From assembly GCF_041146795.1 (NCBI RefSeq), contig NC_135175.1:22584575-22648574 (forward strand): a stretch of DNA of 64,000 bases, in the 5' to 3' direction. This document shows, one piece after another, positions 27,273 to 38,024 of the stretch; position 1 is the stretch's first letter, and each line of letters begins with the position of its first letter. Source of the stretch: Maylandia zebra. Its lineage: Eukaryota > Chordata > Actinopteri > Cichliformes > Cichlidae. The notes under the pieces are model-generated. The model saw nothing but the letters and a program-made list of their open reading frames with translations, was not told the DNA's origin and did no database searches. Position numbers and translations under genes: made by a program.

Positions 27273-28239
27273 TTTGCTAATATTTGAAGCAACACATCAC
27301 TGTTATATAACACAATCTGTTGGCTTCTGTTGCATATCCGTTTGATGCAGAAAGCTTCTTTTGCATTTCAAGGTGATGCAAACTTTGTTTTACATGTCAG
27401 TTTCCATACGGTACGTAAATCCAATTTCAATGTTCACCAGGATCTACTTCCGCATGGGAGGAAGAAGCTTCTCTCAAGTCTCCTTTGTCGTTGTTGTGGG
27501 AGTCGCCGGCCACTGAGCTTTCAAGTACAATTTTTAGACGTTTTTGCATCCCGAGCAAAAGGCTGAAACTACAGTCAGGTGTGTAAAAAGACATTTAGCA
27601 CAATGAATGTGTTTGGATGTTACTTTTACAGGTGACTGTTGAAATGGGAAATTTTGCTAAGGTGCTGTTGTCAACAGAATTGAAGTTGACAGTAACTGTA
27701 ATTACTTCTTCCACCCAGCTATTAAAATATCCCCAGCTATTGTGACTAACGTTTTTCAGCCATGCACTTAAAGATACCGTGTGGAGTTTTAAGTACTACT
27801 CAGTAGTTGTTTTACGTCAGGCTTTACTAGCATTAGTTTGCCAAAAAAGGAAAAACCTAAACAAAGCAGGAAATCTAAACCAATAGAGAAGTACACAGAC
27901 TCGGTTTATAACTTTTCAAATGTGGCTTGCAGTTGTTTCCACCCTGTCTGACAGATATATATATATACACACACACGCGCGCACACACACACTTCATGCT
28001 GGTGAGCAACACCGAATGTAAACAGTTTGCTTGCCAGAAACCTCCACAGGGCACCTTTAGGTTATGTAGCAAATAGCAACAAATATATGACACCTCTCCA
28101 GCACAGTGGTTCTCAAACAGTGACAAAAGGTGTGCACTGAATAAAGTTTTGATAAAGCTTATTCATTCAAGACAAAATTTGTTATACATCCTGATTGTAA
28201 ATTAAAATAAACGTAGCACATTTATTATTATTCTGCTTC

Positions 28240-28398
28240 AGGTTTCTTCCTATTAAAAGGTGTTTTTCCTTCCCACGGTCTCTAAGTGTTTGTTCATATA
28301 GGGTCGTTTGATTGTTGGGTCTTTACCTTACAATAAAACCACCTTGAGGAGAATGCTGTTGTGATTTGGTGCTAAATAAATAAAACTGCATTGAATTT
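28240..28398 (+). repeat. L2/Maui-type LINE 3'-tail fragment
   Basis: It contains GGTTTCTTCCTATTAAAAGG, TTTTTCCTTCCCACGGTCTC, GGGTCTTTACCTTACAATAA and GTGATTTGGTGCTAAATAAA in the order typical of this fish repeat tail. It is related to the shorter piece nested at 9898-9957. Confidence 0.75.
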
Positions 28399-29301
28399 AA
28401 CCGAATCATTCAATTCTGCATTAAACCCTTCATCTTATTTTGGTGTGCTAACTTCCAGGTTGTTCCCTGCAGCCAATTTTGTGAACCACTTCCACTCCCC
28501 CCCCCCCCCCCAAGTAGGCGTTAAAATAACTGAGTTCAACACAAATGCATAAACTGTATTGTTAACTATGAACTTTACTCAATGCAATATTCCCAGATGT
28601 GTTTTTTTTTATAAGAGCAAGCAATTGTAAACATTGGAAATGGTAGAACAAGCAGACTGCTGACACCAACAGAGAGACTTTTCCAAATCTGGAGCTATGA
28701 CATTGTCCACAGTGTATGATATCATCCTGTCAGGATGTGACGACAAAAAATAATAATAATAATAAAATGTAAGAAAAACCCAAATCAAAACATCCCCCTT
28801 TTTGTAAAATCTAGCCGTAGCACTACTGCTGTTCTGATCACACCTCTACCTATGGCACAAGAATCCAATCCAGTGATTGTCTCTGACACGTCTCAAATAT
28901 TAACATTAGCAGTCAACTTCTTTTTTTCTTCTTTTTTAATCAGTTGGATTTTTTAACCCTTCCTTTAACTAGTTTCACTTTTACAGACAGTATGAAGACT
29001 GGAAAACAGATTTTTTTTCTTTTGAACATTCAAAAAATATCCCCAAAACATCCACTTTGAAGTGTCATCATAACAAGATACATGAATTATACAGTAGCTT
29101 CTTTTTCCTTTTTTTTTTTCCTCTGAAAGTTGCAGCTTTGAGTCAATTGTTCTTAGACGTTGCAGTGTCGAGGTCTAAGGTCCCGTCTGGTGTTCCGGTA
29201 AAAAAGAAGTGGTCCTTTTCAACGGAGCTGCAATTGCTCGACTGACGGTACATTCCAAATGCGGCCGATGTAGATCCAGGAACATGGACTTAAAGTAAAG
29301 C

Positions 29302-29307
29302 TTTATT
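29302..29307 (-). terminator. chst2: Candidate chst2 polyadenylation signal
   Basis: A minus-strand AATAAA (GGAAATAAAGC context) lies 75-80 bp beyond the chst2 stop codon. This would give a very short 3' UTR; more distal sites (for example TTTATT on the plus strand at 28219) remain possible. Confidence 0.5.
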
Positions 29308-29381
29308 TCCACAAAATAAGGAAATGGCACTCTATGCAAAATTAACATTAAATTAAATGGTCTTTGGTGGTGAGGATGTTT

Positions 29382-30779
29382 TCACAGTCTGGAGTGTGTC
29401 AGTAGTGATTTGCTCAAGTCCTTGGCCTCCCCGGCTGTTCTCACTCTCTCGTAACCTAGAACTGACATGGAGTGGTGGCAGTAGTCTTCCACTTGTTTGA
29501 TCTGTTGGATGCTGAGCACTGTTCTCCATGCACTTGCAGCTTGTGTGGCATTCCTGGAGGAGACTATAAATGGCTTAGATGAGGAACTGGAGCCACTGGT
29601 CATGTTCAAAGCAAACATCTCAATGTCATGGTTGGTAGTGAGGTTGGCAAAGCGGTAGACGCTCCTCAGGGTCTTAACTGGGTTTTCGACCAGGTCTTCG
29701 TAACGTACGGCCATGTACTTCCCCTTCAGCCAGCTGGGTGGATTTAAGGCAGTCCTCAAAGTCCTGGAGGTACGGTCGCAGATCACCTCCATGGCTCCAA
29801 TGGAGTGGTAGTCTGAGCCATCCTTCTTGTTAGCTTTGTGCCCGGGGTCCACGAAAGGTATCCGCCGAAGTTTGGGGTCTCTGCTGCGGACCACCTGTAA
29901 ATTCTCCCGTATCAGGCCGTGTCTGGATTTGATCCTGGAGTTGGCTACTGCCCGTGGGTCTCTAACCAAGTGTATCACCTTCAAATCCAAGGACGGATCC
30001 TCCATGAGCGGGGCCAGCACATTTACATCCAATATGCGGACCCCTTTAATGACTATGGTGCTATATTTCAGGCACTCTTCCTCCAACAGTCTAAGGCTTT
30101 GAGGGGGACACTTTTTACACACCTTATCATCCACCATCCCCACCACCTCCTTCCTATAGGCTGAGCAGAGGGGATATGAGCACACCACTTTATTGAGGGT
30201 GGCCCCAAACAGTCCGAGGGAGGTGAAATTCTTACCTCCCGGGCTGTTGTAAAGTTGGAAAACAGACAGATCACAGCGGTATAAGGAGCTAAGCATGTCC
30301 CTGGCCGCCCCTTGCAATGACACGGCATCACCGGGGTACAGTTTCTGCCAGATGTGCCACATTGGCTCATACAAGAAGAACACATCTGCATTTTGATTAA
30401 ACAGCTCCCCAAAAAAGGAAGAGCCTGACCTCCAGGTGGTCAGCACATAGATAAGCTGCCTCTTCTTAGCCAGCGAGGGTCTGTACAGGAAGCGAATGTC
30501 AGATCTGCTCTGATAAGTGGTGCTCCTCATCTGATGATTACACTGCTGCGGCTCCTTAGTCCATTTATAATTAGCCAAGTTAAGCATAGTGAGCACGAGC
30601 AGTAACAAATAGGCCATAAATAACACAATCCTCTTCCTGCGTAGCACTTTCATCACGATCCCAGGCTGTGCTATTATCTTGGTATGATTCCTGTATGTTT
30701 TAAGCTTCCTTCCAAAGCCTGCATCCTTCTCCCAAGGCGCTGTCAACTTCAGTGGTTGATGATATTGTTTGCCTCGCAT
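29382..30779 (-). CDS. chst2: Carbohydrate sulfotransferase 2 (GlcNAc-6-O-sulfotransferase 1)
   Basis: An intact single-exon frame of 465 residues. The enzyme transfers sulfate from PAPS to the 6-OH of non-reducing GlcNAc in Golgi glycans such as keratan-type and L-selectin-ligand chains. It is a type II membrane protein: a basic cytosolic N-terminus, a membrane anchor at residues 51-67 (IVLFMAYLLLLVLTMLN), a stem, then the luminal catalytic domain. The 5'-phosphosulfate site is TTWRSGSSF at 114-122 and the 3'-phosphate site is HLVRDPRAVANSR at 270-282. The block FFGELFNQNADVFFLYEP and the C-terminal LSKSLL are also nearly the same as in human CHST2, which separates it from CHST4-7. Human CHST2 is longer (530) because of a Pro/Ala-rich stem missing here. 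An in-frame TAA lies 14 codons upstream, so Met1 is the first start. Met43 (codon 30651-30653) aligns with the known internal start and has the better Kozak base (G at -3). It is convergent with slc9a9. Confidence 0.97.
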   Translation of the reverse strand: MRGKQYHQPLKLTAPWEKDAGFGRKLKTYRNHTKIIAQPGIVMKVLRRKRIVLFMAYLLLLVLTMLNLANYKWTKEPQQCNHQMRSTTYQSRSDIRFLYRPSLAKKRQLIYVLTTWRSGSSFFGELFNQNADVFFLYEPMWHIWQKLYPGDAVSLQGAARDMLSSLYRCDLSVFQLYNSPGGKNFTSLGLFGATLNKVVCSYPLCSAYRKEVVGMVDDKVCKKCPPQSLRLLEEECLKYSTIVIKGVRILDVNVLAPLMEDPSLDLKVIHLVRDPRAVANSRIKSRHGLIRENLQVVRSRDPKLRRIPFVDPGHKANKKDGSDYHSIGAMEVICDRTSRTLRTALNPPSWLKGKYMAVRYEDLVENPVKTLRSVYRFANLTTNHDIEMFALNMTSGSSSSSKPFIVSSRNATQAASAWRTVLSIQQIKQVEDYCHHSMSVLGYERVRTAGEAKDLSKSLLTHSRL

Positions 30780-30821
30780 CTGTACCCTCGGAGAGTGGCT
30801 CTCACCGCTGGACGAAGCTCC

Positions 30822-30827
30822 TTACAT
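30822..30827 (-). promoter_or_regulatory. chst2: Start-stop upstream ORF (ATG-TAA) in the chst2 leader
   Basis: On the minus strand ATGTAA sits 42 nt before the first chst2 ATG and in the same frame. A start codon followed at once by a stop can hold back scanning ribosomes. It matters only if transcription starts further upstream and no splice removes it; a possible acceptor (GGGTACAG) directly before the ATG would remove it. Confidence 0.4.
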
Positions 30828-31343
30828 TGACTGTGCACCAACACGCTCGGTAGTGTGTTTATGGGCTGCACCGGGAATTAACACCCAGATGAATTAGGTA
30901 ATGTATTCGGCACCAGTTCGACAGCCACTAAACGATATAGCTTTTTCACTGCACTGCGCAATGTTCGTCATAGAAATGGCAGAAGAGAGGAGCGTTAAAG
31001 TTGTCCATATCAGGCTTTGCAGTGATTCTGTGTTTGGCCCGCGTTCAAAACAAAAACCAAGAAGCCTTCAGCATTGTAACAGACGCCCAGTTTGAGCACG
31101 TTCAGCGGAAGCATCCTCGCGCAGTTACCAGCTGGAACATCCTCAGAAATGCGGTGGATTCGGGCGTCGGTCACGATTCCGCGCGACGGGCCGGATCCTC
31201 TAAATTACTCCGCAGCTGCCATGATGGAGCAGAGAAACGCTTTTATCCGCAGTTAGGGCTCTTACACGTTTCTCCGTCTCGTTCTTCTGCTCGTCCAACT
31301 AATACAAACTGGGCCGATTCAATCTGAATAGCAGGACCAAGAC
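30828..31343 (-). other. chst2: chst2 5' leader or first-intron region (CpG-rich)
   Basis: About 500 bp between the coding exon and the promoter candidate. The part at 31100-31345 is rich in CpG (GCGCGACGGGCCGG and similar). No protein-coding exon was recognised. It probably contains the untranslated first exon. Confidence 0.45.
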
Positions 31344-31409
31344 CCGCCCTCCGAGAGAGCGCATTGGAGCGCGACGAGTCGACGCTCGTCAGCCAGCTTA
31401 CGTCATTGG
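31344..31409 (-). promoter_or_regulatory. chst2: chst2 core promoter candidate (CCAAT, CRE, CCAAT, GC box)
   Basis: Reading the minus strand in the direction of chst2, the segment shows CCAAT at 31409-31405 overlapping a CRE-like TGACGTAA at 31405-31398. A second CCAAT follows at 31367-31363, and then an Sp1-type GGGCGG at 31349-31344. No TATA box is evident. The cluster lies 565-630 bp upstream of the chst2 ATG at the edge of the CpG-rich segment, which fits a TATA-less CpG-island promoter. Function is inferred from motifs only. Confidence 0.55.
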
Positions 31410-33140
31410 ACCTGCTGCGAGCCTGTCACGTTAATGGTGGCTCCGACAGATCACAGCAACGTTAGATGAGGAGGGCATGGGGGATGGATGGTGGTGGTGC
31501 TGTTGTTATGTTTAGGTGAAGTCCACCTCACATTGTCTGAACCGTACTCTAGCCTCTCGTTTGTACACATCTAAAAGCGATTAGCAGTTTTCTGTTTTGT
31601 TTTTTGTTCCGTTTTTTCAATATACAACCTATTTTTACTATTTCTTTAATAAAAGTGTTAAGGCCGTGATTGTATTCCAAAGCCGGCCTTTACTTTTCCT
31701 TTTACGCACGTCCTCCTCATCGTGTGTGACTGCAAGAGAGAATCAATATTTCAGATTAAATGTATTAGCCCCCCCTCACGACAGCCACAAGAGGGTAGCC
31801 TGGGGTTTGTCTTAAAAGCAGCAAAGAAAAACCCTGTTTCATTACAAAAGAGCTATGCACATACCACCGAATCTAATTTTTCAAAAATAGAAACTCTTGA
31901 ATTTTAAACTGATCTGAGAGTGATGGCCTACAGCATGATTGTAGAGGATGTAATAATTTTTCATTGGACGTGATAGAAACACTCAGCGGCAGTGACAAGC
32001 ACTCCTCTCAAGTGGAATCAGCTGAAATGGGACATTTGACAGCTGTTCCCCAGGAACTGGAAAGGCCATGATGTTGTATGAAGGGAAACACATGCTCTGC
32101 AGATTGAAAATCATCTTTCCTAAGAGGCTTGCCTGTGCGGGATTACAACCTTGAACAAGCGGGGTGGGGAGAGCATAGACTGAATGAATTGAAACCGCTC
32201 GAGTCCCTTGACCCTCCCCAGCGAGGAACCTCTAAATATGTAGGGTAATATCCACGTTGTGATTTTACTATACTGTTTCTCATCAAGCCCTGCTCAGATG
32301 CTGTGCGTGGTGTGAGTCCTTCTGAAGTGCGACATATTAGGCTTTGTGTTGGCTATACAGTATTTCCTTCCTGTTCTCGGTAACGTGTGCTTTCAATATA
32401 TCTTCATTTTTATTTTTGTTCTCAGCCAATGCGGGTGTCTACAGCGAAATACCTTTGTGCAGACTGCCCTCTGCTGGAGCATTGAGGTCCCACCCTTCAA
32501 AACGAAGAGCAGACTTCCACATCATGAACAAATATATTAATCATACATATGACATAATAATTTCTATTCGTTTTTCAGTGTGCAAGCATATAGATAATAG
32601 AGCTTAGTTTAAGAAAAATATTTTAATCTTATTCTTTTATAAGGAAGCTTGTTTTTAATATGAAACCTTTCTGTGCAACCGCTTCATTCCACCTGCATTT
32701 TACAGATGTTTATAAAACATAAAACAAAAGCTATATTAGGATTCGGTGCTGTTGGAAAGCAAAGAGCCCGTCATTGAATGTGTTTTTCTTGTATCAAGTC
32801 AAATAGTGAAGAGAATAATAAGTGCACGTTTTCCTCCCCGCCCTATTTTCAACATGTATTCACACTGTGACAGAAACCCGCCCAGGAAATTACTTCTGTT
32901 TCAGTGCATGGTATTTGTTCTGTTTGGCAGTGGAAGTGCTGAGCGTGGTGAGTAAAGTAATATATTTGTCTCACATCATCAGAAATGTGTGTGGTGATGA
33001 TTTGCAAGCCGATATTCAATATTCACAAATTTCTTACTTAAAAAAGAAAGAAACAAAGACCTTTCTACATTTTAGAAGCCAACTGTGTTACAATTATAGA
33101 AAAACCAAAGGTCGTCTTTAATGACATCTGATTTAAAACG
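31410..33140. other. Intergenic, upstream of chst2
   Basis: No gene or clear repeat was recognised. The short open frames here overlap one another on both strands and lack family resemblance. The tandem array begins abruptly at about 33141. Confidence 0.55.
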
Positions 33141-33279
33141 TAATAATAACTAGAAAAATTTGCATTTCCTGCGAAAATGCAGTGTGGATGCTTAAAGCTG
33201 AAGCTGTATGCAAAAACTAGCTGAAAAAGCTGAAAAGTTGCAGAAATTGTAAAAACTTTGCAGAAGCAAAAGAAGTTTG

Positions 33280-33975
33280 CTAAAATGGAATAACTTAGCA
33301 GAACTGCAATATCTTAGAGGAAACATAATACTTGGCAGAAATACAATAGCATAGCAGAATTTAGCAGAAATATTGTAACTTACCAGAAACATGATAACTT
33401 CTCAAAAATACAAGAATTTAGGAGAAATAGTATAAGATAACAGAAAGAATATATTTAGCCAAACATACTTAAACATTACAGAAACACTATGATTTAGAAA
33501 AATAGTACAACAGAGCAGAAATATTGTGATTTACCAGAGACACTGTGATGAACTATGAATATTGTAATTTTAAATTAAGACTATGTTTTAGCACAAATAT
33601 TATAATTTGGCAGAAATACTATAATTTAGCAGAAATACTATATTAAGCACAAATCCTATAAAAAGCAGAAATGGTATGATTAAGCATAAATACTACATTT
33701 AGTAGAAATACTTTGTTTTAGCACAAATCCCATAAAAAGCAGAAATACTGTACTATGATTTAGTCGAAAGACTATAATTAATCAGAAATACTAAATTTAG
33801 CAGAAATACTATATTAAGCACAAATCCTATGAAAAGCAGAAATAGTATGATTAAGCATAAATACTACATTTAGCAGAAATACTATATTAAGCACAAATCC
33901 TATAAAAGCAGAAATAGTATATTAAGCACAAATCTTATAAAATAGCAGAAATAGTGTGATTTAGCACAATAGTAA
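33280..33975. repeat. 18-19 bp A/T-rich minisatellite (type block; recurs in every unit)
   Basis: Imperfect repeats of the form AGCAGAAATACTATAATTT and AGCACAAATCCTATAAAA run head to tail. The same minisatellite fills about 34880-35310, 37014-37690, 38620-39160, 39745-40100, 41876-42560, 43530-43935, 45606-46290 and 47232-47715, and a decayed version lies at 49430-49720. Confidence 0.9.
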
Positions 33976-34248
33976 TAAGTTAAACAGAAAAATTGGAAAA
34001 GCAAAATGGACAGCTGAAAAAATGCTGAACATGCTGAGGTTCCCTCAAATATACTTGTTAAATGACAAAAATCAGCAAAAAAATTTATGACTGCCACACA
34101 ATTACAAATATGTACACATGAGGAAACACACATGCACAGAGAGACACACACACAAGATCCAATTCAGTCAACCAGTCTAAATATATTGAATTTGAATCTT
34201 ACAATGGGATCATCCCATTAAAAGGCTTTCTCTCTCTCTCTCTCTCTG

Positions 34249-34289
<41 letters not shown>

Positions 34290-34610
34290 GAGAGAAGTAA
34301 GTTTCTAGGTCAGCCTGGGAGCTGGTGAATTTGAATCCACCAATCAGAGAGGCTGTGCACTTTTCCCCACCAAAACAGGTGCATCTGTTTACACACGCAG
34401 CAGCACAGAGAGACACAGGATTTTTGCAGTCTATTTCTCATAGTGACGACTCCCCTCAAACAAATGACCGTAATTTCCTAACCGTAGGGGCTAGAACGGT
34501 CATTCTTACACCGTTTTGTTCAGAAGTGATGGGGGAATCTTCAAGTGTTGACAATTTATCATTAAAATATGAATTTTTAGAGATATATGACATGGATGAC
34601 TTGTTGACTT

Positions 34611-34878
34611 AGAAGCCACGAATTCCCCAATATGCAAATTTGAATGGCTGAGGCCACATATATGATTGGCTGGCTGGGAAGCCGTGCAGGCCCTGATTTG
34701 TGGATTTGAATTCCTCAGCCCTGATATGATTGGCTGGCTTAGAAGCCACGAAGGCCCCAATATGCAAATTTGAATGCCTCAGGACACTTATTTGATTGGC
34801 TGGGAAACTGTGCAGGCCCTGATTTGAAAATTTGAATGTCTCAGTCCTCACAGAGGATTGGCTGCCTGGGGACCTGGC
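34611..34878. repeat. 65-bp satellite repeats with octamer and CCAAT motifs (module E)
   Basis: About four repeats of roughly 65 bp, each with TGATTGGCTGG or a close variant (an inverted CCAATCA box). Alternate repeats carry ATGCAAAT, the canonical POU octamer. Equivalent blocks are at 38346-38617, 39606-39748 (shortened), 43263-43530 and 46963-47230. Nine exact ATGCAAAT sites were counted: 34632, 34762, 38369, 38501, 39626, 43284, 43416, 46984 and 47116. Confidence 0.88.
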
Positions 34879-35439
34879 AGAAATATATAGAAATACTATT
34901 ATTAAGCATAAATACTACATTTAGTAGAAATACTATGTTTTAGCACAAATACTATAAAAAGAAGAAAAACTATAATTTAGCAGAAATACTATATTAAGCA
35001 CAAATCCTATAAAAAGCAGAAATACTATAATTTAGAACAAATAGTATAAAAAGCAGAAATACTATAATTTAGCAGAAATACTATGTTAGGCACAAATCCT
35101 ATAAAAAGCAGAAATACTATAATTTAGCAGAAATACTATGTTAGGCACAAATCCTATAAAAAGCAGAAATACTATAATTTAGCAGAAATACTATATTAGG
35201 CATAAATCCTATGAAAAGCAGAAATAGTATGATTTAGCAGAAATACTGTATTTAGCACAAGTACCGAAAAGTACCAGAAATACTATGATTTAGCAGAATA
35301 GTAATAACTTATTGAAACACAAATGCACAGAGGGACACACAAACACAGGCTCTAATCCAGTCAACCAGTCTAACTATGTTCAATTTAAATCCTACAATGA
35401 CATGCTGCCAAATAAGGGCAGGGTCCTCTCTCTCCCACT

Positions 35440-35498
<59 letters not shown>

Positions 35499-36883
35499 GA
35501 CACAGAGGGAGAGAGCTGCCGAATTTAAATCCACCAATCAGAGTGGCTGTTTACGTTTTCCCGCCAAAACAGGTGCATCTTTTTACACACGCAGGACAGA
35601 GAGGCACAGGATTATTGCAGCCTATTTCTCATAGTGAGGACTTCCCTCAAACAAATGACCATAATTTCCTAACCGTAGGGGCTAGAGCGGTCATTCTTAC
35701 ACCGTTTTGTTCAGAAGAGATGGGGGAATCTTCCAGTGTTAACAATTTATCATTAAAATATGAATTATTAAAGATATTAGACTTCTAATGCACCATAACT
35801 GAGCAGAGCGAAGCAAAAACTGCCTTGACTTGCCCTCAAACAACGCTTTCTAACTCTAAATCTATTTGGAGTATCGATATCATTCTTTCACCGTAAGAGA
35901 CAGCAGGCTTTGGTGAACAGTCAGAGAAATTTTCAGGTCTCTGTGGAAATCCAACAAAAAGTTATGACGAGAGAAAAAAGTGGTTCATTTCCACAGTTTG
36001 AAATCTGAAGAAATCTGAGCGAAGGACAAATTTCCTACCCTCAAACAAGTCCAACTCATTTCAGAACGGTAATAGGTGAGAAAGAAATTCTTGAATTGTG
36101 AGCGTCAGGAGTGTCTGAAGATATACCGGGACAAGCCTCATGTCTTAACTTTGCTTCGTTAAGGAGATATGACGATTCGAATATGCCTCTCATTACAGAA
36201 ATGCAGCGATGATTTTGAACAAGCTCTCCATTCACTTTATATGGAGAGTTTTCTGACATTGTGTTAGTCTGAGGAGATTTGCAAAAATTCTATAAATCCC
36301 ACAACAATGATAGTGACATTTTCTGAAAGCCAGCAAAAATACCTACGTTTTGATGTATAATTTGTGGAAGTTGAGTGAAAATTGAGCAAGTAGCAAGAAG
36401 TTGTTCGGACATGAAGTGAAAATTGCAAAACCTTCAGTGACACACTGGAAGCCAAGAGCATAGCAACCATAACAACGCATGTATTTTGTGAAAAATCACA
36501 ATTTTGCAACTCAAAACTTTAAGAGGCATAAAAGTAAAACGGTAAAAGATTTGAAAAAGCTGAATCATACATGAATAGCCCAATAATTTGTGAACATTTT
36601 AAAGTTTGAATGGTTTTTCTAGGCGAAAGTATGAGGAAGTAGTTAAGTTTCAAAAACAAGCAAAATTTAGCAGAATTGCAGAAGTTTTCCATTCATTTCA
36701 ATGGGACAAATTAAAGGAAAAAAGCTTAATATTTTAAAAAGTATAATAGCAAAAAATAGCAAAAATCATAGCGCAAATTAGCAGAAATAGCAGAATAGTT
36801 TAAAGTTTGAACGGTGAAAATAGCACAAAAATTGTGGAAGTAGTTAAAGGACGAAAAATGAGCAACTTGAAGAATAATAATAA

Positions 36884-37939
36884 CTAGAAAAATTTGCATT
36901 TCCTGCGAAAATGCAGTGTGGATGCTTAAAGCTGAAGCTGTATGCAAAAAGTAGCTGAAAAAGCTGAAAAGTTGCAGAAATTGTAAAAACTTTGCAGAAG
37001 CAAAAGAAGTTTGCTAAAATGGAATAACTTAGCAGAACTGCAATATCTTAGAGGAAACATAATACTTGGCAGAAATACAATAGCATAGCAGAATTTAGCA
37101 GAAATATTGTAACTTACCAGAAACATGATAACTTCTCAAAAATACAAGAATTTAGGAGAAATAGTATAAGATAACAGAAAGAATATATTTAGCCAAAAAT
37201 ACTTAAACATTACAGAAACACTATGATTTAGAAAAATAGTACAACAGAGCAGAAATATTGTGATTTACCAGAGACACTGTGATGAACTATGAATATTGTA
37301 ATTTTAAATTGAGACTATGTTTTAGCACAAATATTATAATTTAGCAGAAATACTATATTAAGCACAAATCCTATAAAAAGCAGAAATGGTATGATTAAGC
37401 ATAAATACTATATTTAGTAGAAATACTTTGTTTTAGCACAAATCCCATAAAAAGCAGAAATACTGTACTATGATTTAGTAGAAAAACTATAATTAATCAG
37501 AAATACTAAATTTAGCAGAAATACTATATTAAGCACAAATACTATGAAAAGCAGAAATAGTATGATTAAGCATAAATACTACATTTAGCAGAAATACTAT
37601 ATTAAGCACAAATCCTATAAAAGCAGAAATAGTATATTAAGCACAAATCTTATAAAATAGCAGAAATGCTATGATTTAGCACAATAGTAATAAGTTAAAC
37701 AGAAAAATTGGAAAAGCAAAATGGACAGCTGAAAAAATGCTGAACATGCTGAGGGTCCCTCAAATATACTTGTTAAATGACAAAAATCTGCAAAAAAATT
37801 TATTACAGCCACACAATCACAAATATGTACACATGAGGAAACACACATGCACATAGAGACCCACACACAAGATCCAATTCAGTCAACCAGTCTAAATATA
37901 TTGAATTTAAATCTTAGAATGAGATCATCCCATTAAAAG

Positions 37940-38024
<85 letters not shown>

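Larger units (their letters stand above)
26264..29301. other. Intergenic space between convergent slc9a9 and chst2
   Basis: About 3 kb separate the two 3' ends. It holds the two LINE-tail fragments listed below, a (TA)n(CA)n run at about 27955-27992 and a poly-C run at 28497-28512. No coding region was recognised. Part of it may be longer 3' UTR of either gene. Confidence 0.6.
33150..36883. repeat. Array unit 1 (3734 bp)
   Basis: Head A at 33150, minisatellite about 33280-33975, (TC)n(CA)n at 34227-34286, D at about 34308-34610, E at 34611-34878, minisatellite 34880-35310, (CA)n 35442-35493, second D (D'' type) at about 35515-35787, and F at 35788-36883. Compared with unit 2 it lacks the middle D'-E' block. 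Confidence 0.9.
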
